Source: Glebionis coronaria (taxonomy: Eukaryota > Streptophyta > Magnoliopsida > Asterales > Asteraceae). From it: a stretch of 64,000 nt of DNA. A model generated the notes under the pieces. It was not told the DNA's origin, searched no databases, and was given only the letters and a program-made list of their open reading frames with translations. Below are positions 33,573 to 42,329 of the stretch, one piece after another; the first letter of the stretch is position 1; every line of letters begins with the position of its first letter. The stretch spans positions 544,496,630 to 544,560,629 of the forward strand of contig CM046882.1 of the NCBI GenBank assembly GCA_025667525.1. The letters are read 5' to 3'. Made by a program: the position numbers and the translations under genes.

Positions 33573-34790
33573 AGATCAATTCTTTTACGGAAATCTAAGT
33601 ATTGTTTGTTTCAAAGTTACTAATAAATTCGTATTTGTTCATAGAATGGTAAATATGTTATATTGTGTATCCAGTGCCTCGTATTCTAGTTTCCATCAGC
33701 TACATGATACACTAAGAGCATTCTGAAACAATAGGTAGCTCTTTGTCCGCTATTATTCTAAACTGATGCATGACAAGTTCTCCATGGTCAAATGCGATAT
33801 CAGAATAACCATTGATCCGTTAATGCTTCTTACAAGATCAAAAAATAGAGCAACACTGCATTACCACATTGTTATATCCAGATGATTTTCACAGGATATG
33901 TGATGCCAAATGAACAATGTTTCCTCGATCTACATATATAGGGTCGGAAAATTCTCAAATAGCTATAGTCTTGATGACCTGTTTTATTTTTTTATTTTAT
34001 TTTCATTTTTATAAACATCGTCTGTTCCTATGTTATCTGTTAATAAGCACAACTTAATGGTCTTTTATGATAGGAATTTGATCATGTGATATGTTTTTTA
34101 TAACTTGAGTATAGGAATTTCCTTTATCGTATTCATTGATCCCATAATTGTATGTCAACACCAGTATACAATTTAGTATATCTTCCGGTCTATGACCCAT
34201 TGTTGCAACGGTATACTGCAGAAAGACAAATTCATTTGCATCAGTATGGACAAAATGCGCAAGGGCCCAGTTACTTGTGAATGGGTCGACACGGAAAGAT
34301 TCCATCTATAACTGGTCAACGTCTAAACATGAAAACGGGATTGCCTTAAATTCAGGACAATCTTGTTTGCGCTGAAGCTTCATACCAAAAGCCTAAAGTA
34401 ATATTAGAAGAAATATTAGAAAGAAAAAGAAAACTTAAAGCAAAGTTTGCGAGTTGTAATGTTATGACTAGCAGGATTAAAAATACAGAAGAATGTGATG
34501 CTACTGTACCAGTCATCCTGATCTTATTTTACAGTTAATCTCAGAGATCGGTTGGGTTCTCATAAGCAACAAGAGGTTGTTTCTGTTAATATCCTACTCG
34601 AAATAGGGGTATGCGGTGAGCAAGAGGGGGAAATCGTGCCTTTTCAAGTAGCCAATATCCTGCGTGAGGAAATCTAATTTATTATGCAATCACAAGAACT
34701 TAATGATGTTTTGTATTTATGTTTGTTATAAAAAGATAGTTGAGAATGAAATAGGGGAAAAGGCTTCAGAAGTGCATATTGAGGTTTCTT
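33573..34790. other. Interval between XTH-like pseudogene and U4 gene
   Basis: Shared with unit 2 (54010-55442). One exon-like stretch at about 34155-34279 (plus strand) reads YNLVYLPVYDPLLQRY then AERQIHLHQYGQNAQGPSYL and a stop. The unit 2 frame is similar (54793-54921). I do not recognise the protein. The rest is non-coding as far as I can see. The site CCCATAAT (34141-34148) is the empty target of the unit 2 hAT MITE. Confidence 0.35.
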
Positions 34791-34842
34791 GTCCCACATC
34801 GCAGGGTTAGCTAAAGTATGTGAGGCATAGATGTGTATAAAA
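34791..34842 (+). promoter_or_regulatory. USE plus TATA promoter of U4 snRNA (unit 1)
   Basis: Exact plant upstream sequence element GTCCCACATCG (34791-34801) and TATAAAA (34836-34842), with 34 bases between them. The RNA starts 32 bases after the TATA start. In plants, spacing of about 33-35 bp specifies RNA polymerase II. Confidence 0.9.
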
Positions 34843-34867
34843 GTAGATGTTGGGCCATGGTATAAGC

Positions 34868-35021
34868 ATCTTTGCGCTTGGGGCAATGACACAGCTAATG
34901 AGGTAATAACCGAGGCGTGTCAATTGCTGGTTGAAAACTATTTCCAAACCCCCTCCTAGGTCTCGGGTTTCCCTTGGCCTTTGAGAATTTCTGGAAGGGC
35001 TACCTTTTTAAGGTTAAAGCC
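34868..35021 (+). ncRNA. U4 small nuclear RNA, unit 1 copy
   Basis: Starts ATCTTTGCGCTTGGGGCAAT, as plant U4 does. It contains the 5' stem-loop kink-turn segment CTAATGAGG...CCGAGG, the GAAAAC central region and the Sm site AATTTCTGG (34986-34994). U4 pairs with U6 in the U4/U6.U5 tri-snRNP. The 5' stem-loop base GACAC pairs with GTGTC; from memory most plants have GACGC/GCGTC, so this would be a compensated pair. A plant 3'-end box follows at 35025-35038. The exact 3' end is an estimate. Promoter, structure and 3' box all look intact. Confidence 0.92.
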
Positions 35022-35024
35022 TTA

Positions 35025-35038
35025 CAATCTCTAGTTAA
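35025..35038 (+). terminator. Plant snRNA 3'-end box of U4 (unit 1)
   Basis: CAATCTCTAGTTAAA fits the plant snRNA 3'-end signal CA(N)3-10AGTNNAA just downstream of the RNA. Confidence 0.75.
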
Positions 35039-35157
35039 AGTTTGATAAACTCCACTGTGAGTTTGCCTTCGTAGCTTTTTGCTCTGGTCAAAACCGAGTT
35101 AGTTTCTGGTGTCATCAGTCTAACATCCAGGAGAAATTTTTCTATATATTGGAACTA

Positions 35158-35435
35158 TGATGGTCTTGATTTTGAAAGAAAGTGAAGAAGTTTAATTCGA
35201 GTTACTCAAACCTCTGCTGGCTAGTGTCAAAACATAGTGAAGTTTGCAATAGCTTTACGAATCACATATAATTGTCTTCCTTGAAATATTTTGATGATGT
35301 ATTTCCTCTACATAGGGAGTTCTGCCGGTAGCGCGAGAATTGGGGGAAGGGGTACTTTGGAAATCTGCAGAAAAGCTAAAGCCTTATCTTATGCAAGCTG
35401 TGACCCGTCAGATACATGCACTGAAATTGTGACTT
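35158..35435 (+). pseudogene. PDS5-like cohesin-cofactor gene fragment, unit 1 copy
   Basis: Two exon-like blocks. 35158-35250 reads MVLILKESEEV, a stop, then FELLKPLLASVK, followed by a further stop. After an intron-like gap ending CTACATAG, 35316-35412 reads VLPVARELGEGVLWKSAEKL and then KPYLMQAVTRQ. This order and wording fit plant PDS5-family proteins, which regulate cohesin on sister chromatids. The first block has in-frame stops and no upstream exons were recognised, so this is a remnant. It begins just over 100 bases downstream of the U4 3' box. Confidence 0.65.
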
Positions 35436-35675
35436 CAGTATGTGGAGGGACAACTGCTACATTTTAACATGATGACGAAAATCCCTCAGCTATCATAAAC
35501 TTATATACGTATTTCGATTAGCCAAAGTTAATAATTGGCGTTGGACGTATTGTGTTGGTGTGTCCACATGGTATTACAAATCCTATCTTTGTAAATCTCT
35601 ATATCATTTACAACATCTATAAAAGAATGATTGCTTTGGGTACCAGAAGCGACATGAGTTGATTTATATACCTTG
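35436..35675. other. Unit 1 end, unassigned
   Basis: About 240 bases up to the duplication junction at 35676, without a counterpart in unit 2. Nothing identifiable in it. Confidence 0.3.
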
Positions 35676-35845
35676 GTGAGTCTATGATAGATTGTTTCTA
35701 TGCAGTCCTCTTCTGACTCTGTCGTAGAGCCTCCCAAATCTGCTCGACCAACGCAACCCCGTCGCTCTTTCTTTCCATTACTATTTATCTTTTACAATTA
35801 GCCATAAAGTTACCAACATTAGTTATTAATGTCGCCCTTTAACTT

Positions 35846-36136
35846 TGTAGAAAAGCTATTATAGATCCGGTGGTCTAATGTGGTGGTAGATGGTGGTGGA
35901 AGCCATTGTTGGCTTAGAGAGAGAGAGAGAGAGAGGTTGAATGTGTGTGAAATGAATAGAAAATGTATTAATGAAATGTGACACAACCAACACCCCTCCT
36001 TGGAAGCTAAGGAGGGGTATATATAGTCACACACCACATGCTTAACAGTACAAGAACCTAGTCTAGTCTAAACGTGTGTGACTATGATAACTAATGGGAA
36101 TTCTTAAATGTCGTCACATAAAGTGAGTTTCCAACA
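35846..36136 (-). repeat. 3' LTR of the LARD-like element (291 bp)
   Basis: TGTAGAAAAGC...GAGTTTCCAACA. It contains a GA microsatellite at about 35918-35935. It also has a hairpin CCCCTCCTTGG...CTAAGGAGGGG abutting TATATATA near 36018. The minus-strand TATA would place transcription initiation at or just past the hairpin. Confidence 0.92.
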
Positions 36137-37040
36137 ATCTTCCCCCATGGGACGACGTGTAGAATTCCTTACAATATTTTTTCCTAACAAGTACATAATG
36201 ATAAGAACAAGAGCTTTCATGAAGCGTCCAATGCTGATGATGTCTTCTGAGGCCTTTGACTTCAAAACGACTCATCTTTAACTTGTAGTAAAAATACTGT
36301 AACGGCACGAGCTAAGTAACCCATACACTTCTGGTTAAGGAGAAGCTTCTGAATTAGCTTCCCCCTAATTCATGCCACATAAACTTGTTGTAGAAGCTTT
36401 TGAAATAGCTTCCCCCTAAATCGACAATCCTCGTAAGCAACTTCAAAGCTTTCAATAAAGCTTAGAATGATTAAGCGCACAGCGGAATCTAACAAGCAAA
36501 TCCCATCATATAACATGATAATATTGCTAAGAGAGATTGAAAGTTTGGGGTACACCAAGTAGATCAACAACTTCTCTTCTCACGCTTGAATAATTCTTCC
36601 CCCTGAGAGTTCAAGTTATGCATACCAGAAAGAATCAAGACATTTCTTCCCCCACATGGTTGAAGAAAGTAACTCAATCCCCATTATGAAGCTCAAATAT
36701 AGAAGTAGACACTTTATCCCATTCATGAAGTTGACATCGTAACACCAGAGTCAATTAAGTCCCGGAAATGCACATATCTTCTTCCGGAGATGCACTAGAG
36801 TCAATTAAGTCCCGAGAATGCATATAGGATAATGACGATGAATATTTGCAACAACCAAACAATTAATCATCGAATCAGTAGTGTACCGTTTAGAGATTGA
36901 TAACGCCACGAGTTAAAAACACTGATTTTCTCTGCGGCTATGACAAATGTCATCCCGGAATGTCTTCAAATCAAAAGAAGGTATGAAGTTCATCACGTGT
37001 ACTCATTGTGCGTTCGATGTGTCTTCTTCTTCCCCCTTGA
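36137..37040 (-). repeat. Series of six polypurine-tract-like sites upstream of the 3' LTR
   Basis: CTTCCCCC (GGGGGAAG on the element strand) occurs at 36139, 36358, 36409, 36596, 36646 and 37029. The first is in the normal polypurine-tract position beside the LTR. The others are spread over 900 bp and each is followed by similar short contexts (TAATTC, TAAATC, TGAGAG, ACATGG, TTGATGG). Confidence 0.7.
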
Positions 37041-39039
37041 TGGTTTCGAAACTCGGAGCCATCAATAAATCGTAAGCACATAAACCTGAAAATCTCGAGA
37101 GAATAATAAATAAGCGTAATTATATTCGGTGAGAATCAGCTGTTGATTGAAAATCTCTTCTCATAAACTCTCCATGGCCATCTTTACCAACCCACTTGAA
37201 GGCAATTTGAAGTGACCACTGATGGAATGAACCAGATACATCAAACATGAAACTGAATAAGAATCCTTCGATCTTGTGACTTAAGCTTGCACTATTGGTG
37301 AATGAAGAACGGTGGATAAAATTTTAAGTACCTAATGCATCACTAAAGATGTCTATAAGCACAACCCCTCTTGAAATTATCCACGTCGACTATGCGCGTG
37401 ACACTGAGTACAACAAAGTAACCCCTTTGAGTGATAGTTATCCGAGTCATCAACCATCCACCCCGAACCCGGAAACCAGATAACCAAGTCTTCATTCTAA
37501 GATTAAGCATGAACAAGTTATCTATTAAAAGATAAAATAAATACACGCCTTCGAAAAATTCGTCTCCGTCTTCAAATAATTAATATCCGATCCAAAAAAA
37601 AAATCTGTAGCCACTAAAAAATTGCCCATTTTTTCTTGGTCTCGTCTCAACTAAATTCTCGTCACATTTGTCTCGTCACGTTATTTTGTCACGTCACTTT
37701 GTTGTCTCGTCCCGATGAAGACCAACGTAAAACTTAATACACACCAAATTTATTAAAAAAATGTTTTAATAAAGTTTTAATAAATCAAATTGTGTATTTA
37801 AGCTTAATACACACATCACATACGGTCCATAAAACACACTTGTTAAATAGATGTGTTTCATGGTCCATGGCCCAACATAATGTTGAAAAAGTGAGAGGAC
37901 ACGTGAGTTATGCCAAGAAGCATAATAGTACGTCTTTTCTCGACTTTTATTTTCTTTTAATAAAAGAGTAGTAGTACTTTTGTTCAGCCCATTGAATAAA
38001 ATTGCTATCATGTGAACACAATTTATTACCATATACACAACATTTGGTAAATTTGAACAAAGCACCCACGTGAATGTTTTTGACCTTGGAACATCTCTTT
38101 CACATTTAATATGTTCCACTTGACTGAGATGTTTGTTACACATAGCATCCTTTATCTTGTAGTATTAAAAATTTGCAGGCCCATTTAAAGATACTATACC
38201 CGGTTAGTAACCTAAGATCCGATCCAATCACACTAAGAATATATAGAGCACTTAACCCTAATTTTTCTCAAATACCCTAAACCTAATCACACATTATCAC
38301 CAGCCGCTTCTTAACTCATCCAACAAAAAAAAAACAAATCCACCTAAAATACCATCTAACCCAGATCTTCATCTCCTTAACGTCAAACCCACCTCATTTC
38401 CATGCGAAGTAGCATCAAATATCATTCATCAATTGACTCCTAAATCATTTTACAATAAACCCACCAATTATATACGAACCTCAACCATTTAATCATTTAA
38501 TTTGAACCCAAAACCCGTCTAGTGTTCATTATGTGCATACATCTGATCAAGAAACGTCTTCAAGATCTTTAATTAGGTCTCGGGTAGGTTCTTATTTGAT
38601 TGCATGTGTATTTTTCCAGTTGAAATCGAAACCAAGATATGGATTATAACAGATTTGTTATAAATCCTTGTTTGATTTCGTATATTAAAGGTGGTTTAAA
38701 CCAAACACGAATCTGTGATGAAGGTTTCGTATTCAACAGACTTTGATGGTCACACGAAACAATCTGAGATCAAGTTTATGTTTTTTTTAAAGTCTAGAGT
38801 CTATGGGGGTTTAGGAGACGATGGGATTAGGTTTAGTTTTGGAGTTGTGGTGATAAAAGGTTGGATGTGAGTCGACTCAGTGAGTTTATCTGAGTCAACT
38901 CGGTAATGACCGAGTTGACTCGGTTGAGATTGGTTTTGGTCAAGAGTTAAGTGAAAACCTTTTTTAAATTGATGGATACAGTCAAGTTACTGAGTCAACA
39001 AGGATGGTCATGATTTGATAAACTGCATCGTAACAAGCA
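37041..39039 (-). other. Interior of the LARD-like element, no coding function seen
   Basis: Open frames of up to 125 codons on the minus strand (for example 38143-37766) show no domain. The stretch around 37750-38160 has a different composition and may be an older nested insertion. Toward the right, the sequence would serve as the 5' leader. Confidence 0.4.
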
Positions 39040-39355
39040 TTAAACCATCGCATTCAAGTTTACAAGTCCATCACAGTCAAAGAGTTATTTTCCATCGCAA
39101 TCAAAGAAGTCTTAAGTCATATTACGATGGAACCCATTACGATGGTACCCATCGCAATGGTACCCATCGCAATGATTACCAGCCATCGCAATATTGAGAA
39201 CAAATGGGCAGCATGACGTCGTGTCTATGCCATTGCGACAGATCCGACCACCCATCGCAATGTGACTCATCGGAATGAGTCCCATCGCAATGGGTAAGTC
39301 AAACCCATCGGAATGTGACAAAAACACCCCATCGCAATCCATGCGATCGTACCAA
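39040..39355 (-). repeat. Cluster of degenerate CCATCGCAATGG motifs
   Basis: About fifteen copies of CCATCGCAATGG or its variants (CCATCGGAATG, TTACGATGG, CCATTGCG) in about 315 bp at irregular 15-35 bp spacing. In element orientation the cluster lies about 380-700 bp downstream of the primer-binding site, in the leader. Irregular spacing and variation separate it from a simple tandem repeat. Confidence 0.75.
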
Positions 39356-39733
39356 GAAGCAGAAATCCAAGTATACTTTTTTCTGAAAATCCGGAAAGGT
39401 GTTTTCTGGATCTGATTTTCTGGCAAATCTGGTTTTCACCTTCATCTTCAAAAAAATATAAAACCCAGAACAGATATAAAAAAAGGATTCTGCAAGACAC
39501 GAACACTTGTGACAATGATGACTTAATCAGCAACTTAACCATGATAAGTTGACAATATTTTGACCAGTGATATAGATTTGAACCAGTGACAACAAGATAA
39601 CCGTTTGGACAAAAAGTAATACGTGACAAAATTTTTTTTGACAAATCAGACAAAAACAATGATATCACGAGACACAAAGAATAAAATAGACCACCAAATC
39701 GTATATATAAACACGATCCAAGGATGGAACCGT

Positions 39734-39746
39734 GGCTCTGATGCCA
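39734..39746 (-). other. Primer-binding site of the LARD-like element
   Basis: The minus strand reads TGGCATCAGAGCC, two bases from the 5' LTR. It matches initiator tRNA-Met (TGGTATCAGAGCC) with one mismatch. Confidence 0.75.
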
Positions 39747-39748
39747 AA

Positions 39749-40037
39749 TGTAGAAAAGCTATTATAGATCCGGTGGTCTAATGTGGTGGTAGATGGTGGT
39801 GGAAGCCATTGTTGGCTTAGAGAGAGAGAGAGAGAGGTTGAATGTGTGTGAAATGAATAGAAAATGTATTAATGAAATGTGACACAACCAACACCCCTCC
39901 TTGGAAGCTAAGGAGGGGTATATATAGTCACACACGACATGCTTAACAGTACAAGAACCTAGTCTAGTCTAAACGTGTGTGACTATGATAACTAATGGGA
40001 ATTCTTAAATGTCGTCACATAAAGTGAGTTTCCAACA
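39749..40037 (-). repeat. 5' LTR of the LARD-like element (289 bp)
   Basis: Same ends as the other LTR (TGTAGAAAAGC...TTTCCAACA) with a GA run two bases shorter. It carries the element's own promoter in minus orientation. Confidence 0.92.
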
Positions 40038-40211
40038 AACTTGATCTTATAATCGGTTTTGCTTCCAAAAAATACATCTCACAGTTTCTCTAATGACTAT
40101 GGTTATTGCGTAACACAAATCAATTTACTAGCATAACACTACTGAGAATCTTTGTGTCCAAAGAATTCAGAAAGTCCAAGCAAGTTAAGTTTTTAGAATA
40201 ACCTTGTATCC

Positions 40212-40264
40212 ATTCCACATCGCCTGGGTGAGATAAACAAACAAGGAGGATTTGTGTATAAAAA
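40212..40264 (+). promoter_or_regulatory. USE plus TATA promoter of U2 snRNA
   Basis: ATTCCACATCG (40212-40222) matches the plant USE RTCCCACATCG at all but one base. TATAAAAA starts at 40257, 34 bases downstream, and the RNA starts 32 bases after that. Geometry is identical to the U4 promoter and typical of Pol II snRNA genes. Confidence 0.85.
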
Positions 40265-40288
40265 CAAAGGCCTAGTATTGAAAGAAGC

Positions 40289-40484
40289 GTACCTTTCTCG
40301 GCCTTTTGGCTAAGATCAAGTGTATTATCTGTTCTTATCAGTTTAATATCTGATATGTGAGCCATCGGCTCACTCGATATTAATCTTATTTTTTATGGGG
40401 GAAGAACCCACCACAGTAGCTTGCTGCTGGGGTTCTTCATGTGTCGCCTTTGCGTTGCACTACTGCCTTGGCTGGCGCACCCCT
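40289..40484 (+). ncRNA. U2 small nuclear RNA with altered branch-site recognition sequence
   Basis: The gene carries TACCTTTCTCGGCCTTTTGG, the stem I/II region ATCTGTTCTTATCAG, a hairpin GTGAGCC-ATC-GGCTCAC, the Sm region ATTTTTTATGGGGG, and the 3' stem-loops ending GGCGCACCCCTCC. Length is about 196 nt, as in plants. U2 pairs with the intron branch site through GUAGUA. Here 40322-40327 reads GTATTA, so the fourth base is T instead of G. The GTGAGCC/GGCTCAC hairpin differs from the usual GTGGGCC/GGCCCAC by a compensated pair, which argues for past selection on structure. Promoter and 3' box are present. It is either a variant U2 or a gene beginning to decay. Confidence 0.92.
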
Positions 40485-40485
40485 C

Positions 40486-40500
40486 CAATATATAGTTAAA
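40486..40500 (+). terminator. Plant snRNA 3'-end box of U2
   Basis: CAATATATAGTTAAA fits CA(N)3-10AGTNNAA immediately after the U2 3' end. Confidence 0.75.
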
Positions 40501-40549
40501 CTTTGAAGCTTATTTGTTGCAATATTACATGGTGGTTTCTAATCACCAT

Positions 40550-42320
40550 TGGAACTTTTTCATAGTTTGAGCTAATGCAGCTTTTTGGCCAACTTTTCTA
40601 GAAGCAAACGGTTGAGAATTAGTGTAACCAATACATTTCTGATTGCAGAAAGACCCACAAATCAGGGCGGTATTATTTGTTTCAAATGGAACAAACAAGC
40701 CACTAGGACTTAGGAGTATTTGAAAGATGGATTGAAAATCCTTTAGACTACAACATTCCAAAGGTAAAAAGCTACTACAACCTTTTTTCTTGGAGATCTG
40801 TTTTGGAACACACCACAAACAACAAAATCCAAGTCTAAAACCTCACCAAAAGCTGGTTTTTAATCAGCTTCTGAACAAGCTTTTGGAACAGTGAGGGTTA
40901 GCAGAAAACAAATAAAACAAGATTTTTTTTCTCAAAAACCTTTGGAACCAGAATTTACAAAATAAAACTTAGTCACCAACACCAAAGTAACTTAAACTCA
41001 AGCCTTCACCACACCTTGATCTTGTCAAGATCAAACTGCTATGATCAAACCTAAGCCTAAGGATCTAAAACAGCTTTGAACAAAAACTTGGAAAATGTAA
41101 AATGGAACTTGCAAATAACTTAAATGAAACGAATTAACTTACATAAAAAAATAAAGTTGGAAATCAAAAAACTTTCTTTCATTAACTAAAAAGAAGAAGT
41201 ACAAATTCTGGAACAGTTGGAATGAAACTATGCTAAGCCTTTTATATGCATAAAAGAAGATACTAAAATCTCTAAAATGCTAAACCCTAACTATATGATC
41301 TTCCCAAAAGGCCCTTGAAGATATTCGGATCCAATTCAACATCTTTGATTTTTGAAAATAGTCAAAAGGCTCTCATGTGACTTTGTAGAATCATGTGATG
41401 ATGCCAACTTTTGAAAGTTGATCAAGACCCTCTATTCTTGTTGTGGAGAACAAGGAAACACTATTGACCATTGATCTTTCTGATATGGTTTTGGAATTTT
41501 GCCAAACGTTACTTGAAGTGGGGTAGGGAAACCTTTGGTATCACATGTGGGTGACGTGGAGTTGGTTTTAAGGGTGGGGTTTAGTCTAAAAATGTTTAAT
41601 CATAGATCTGGAAGAGATTAGGGCAAACCCTTTTGATTTGAACACTTTATGATTTTAGGGTTTATGGTTGGAAAAAAGTGGATTTGATCTGAAATGGTTA
41701 AACAATGGATGTTTTGGCGCTCTAATAATAATTAAATACTAATTCAAATAATTAGTTATTAATTAAATGGGCTGGGTATGGTTTCGGTATTGAGGTGGGT
41801 TTGGGTTGGATATGGGTTTAAATTGGACGACTTCTCCCCTTTATCTTTCATTAACAAATGCAAAACACCCCCTCACAACTTTTGGTAGAATATTGAGCAA
41901 ATCCTTTTGTTATATCTTTGATCCTTTTGCAATATTGGTCAATGATTTCAAATGTAATTCTTTCAAACTTCAAGGGCCTTTCTTGTACAACAATGAAACT
42001 TTAGGGACCAAACTTGTTAGTTTGACATTTACAAGGGTATAAAGTGGTAATTTCTTCAAACTTGGAGGACCAATCTTGTACATTCTTCAATCTTTAAGGG
42101 TATTTTTGGAAAATCAATACTCGGGTCCGGTTCTCTGTGCGGCTTCATTTTCCGTGTTTGTTTTTCCTTGTTTCTTGTGATCTTTTGGCCATTTCAAGAT
42201 ATTTGTACCTACAATCACACAATTGAACAAACAAAGGGTTTTTGCATGGTTTTATGATATTTTTCCGTATTTTAAGCCCGATTTATACGATGAGACCATG
42301 TATAATTAGAGGCTCATCAC
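40550..42320. mobile_element. Right-hand part of a long-inverted-repeat element (third copy)
   Basis: The right end (GATGAGACCATGTATAATTAGAGGCTCATCAC) and the inner blocks CGGGTCCGGTT, TTTTTCCGTATTTTAAGCCC and CAATCACACAATTGAACA match the right end of the element at 8523-15686. More distant similarity runs leftward past ACTATGCTAAG. The left limit is uncertain because similarity fades toward the U2 gene. Confidence 0.55.
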
Positions 42321-42329
42321 AGGACCAAT

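Larger units (their letters stand above)
6154..35675. repeat. Tandem segmental duplication, unit 1
   Basis: Homology to unit 2 begins at GTGAGTCTATGATAG (6154 and 35676). Colinear blocks by eye: 6154-6381 with 35676-35845 plus 40038-40100; about 6390-13930 with 43774-51335; 17438-18074 with 51335-51973; 18761-19490 with 51974-52700; 31781-32640 with about 52703-53563; 33197-35257 with 53658-55895. Unit 1 alone holds the Gypsy element (19496-31775), the segment 13931-17437, most of the C2 gene and a 556-bp replacement (32641-33196). About 17 kb remains when the Gypsy element is removed. Divergence between units is a few percent with scattered indels. Confidence 0.88.
35846..40037 (-). mobile_element. 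4.19-kb non-autonomous LTR retrotransposon (LARD-like)
   Basis: Direct LTRs at 35846-36136 and 39749-40037, flanked by identical aactt (35841-35845, 40038-40042). Unit 1 has the uninterrupted target at 6319-6323 in CCCTTTAACTTGATC. The primer-binding site is next to the right LTR and a polypurine tract next to the left one, so the element reads on the minus strand. The interior (36137-39748) has no gag, protease, RT or integrase frame. The LTRs differ by one substitution (CACACACC/CACACACG) plus the length of a GA run, so it inserted very recently. Movement must rely on proteins from another element. Confidence 0.92.

Noticed and set aside
34674..34892. Minus-strand frame, similar to 55326-55511
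   Set aside because: Complement of the U4 promoter and 5' end; shared by both copies for that reason.
35918..35935. GA microsatellite as an independent repeat feature
   Set aside because: It is part of the LTR and occurs in both LTR copies; noted there instead.
39112..39677. Two overlapping minus-strand frames of 104 and 136 codons
   Set aside because: Their repeated peptides (HCDGY, SHIAMG) are produced by the CCATCGCAATGG motif cluster, not by a protein gene.
40120..40365. Minus-strand 81-codon frame
   Set aside because: Complement of the U2 promoter and 5' region.
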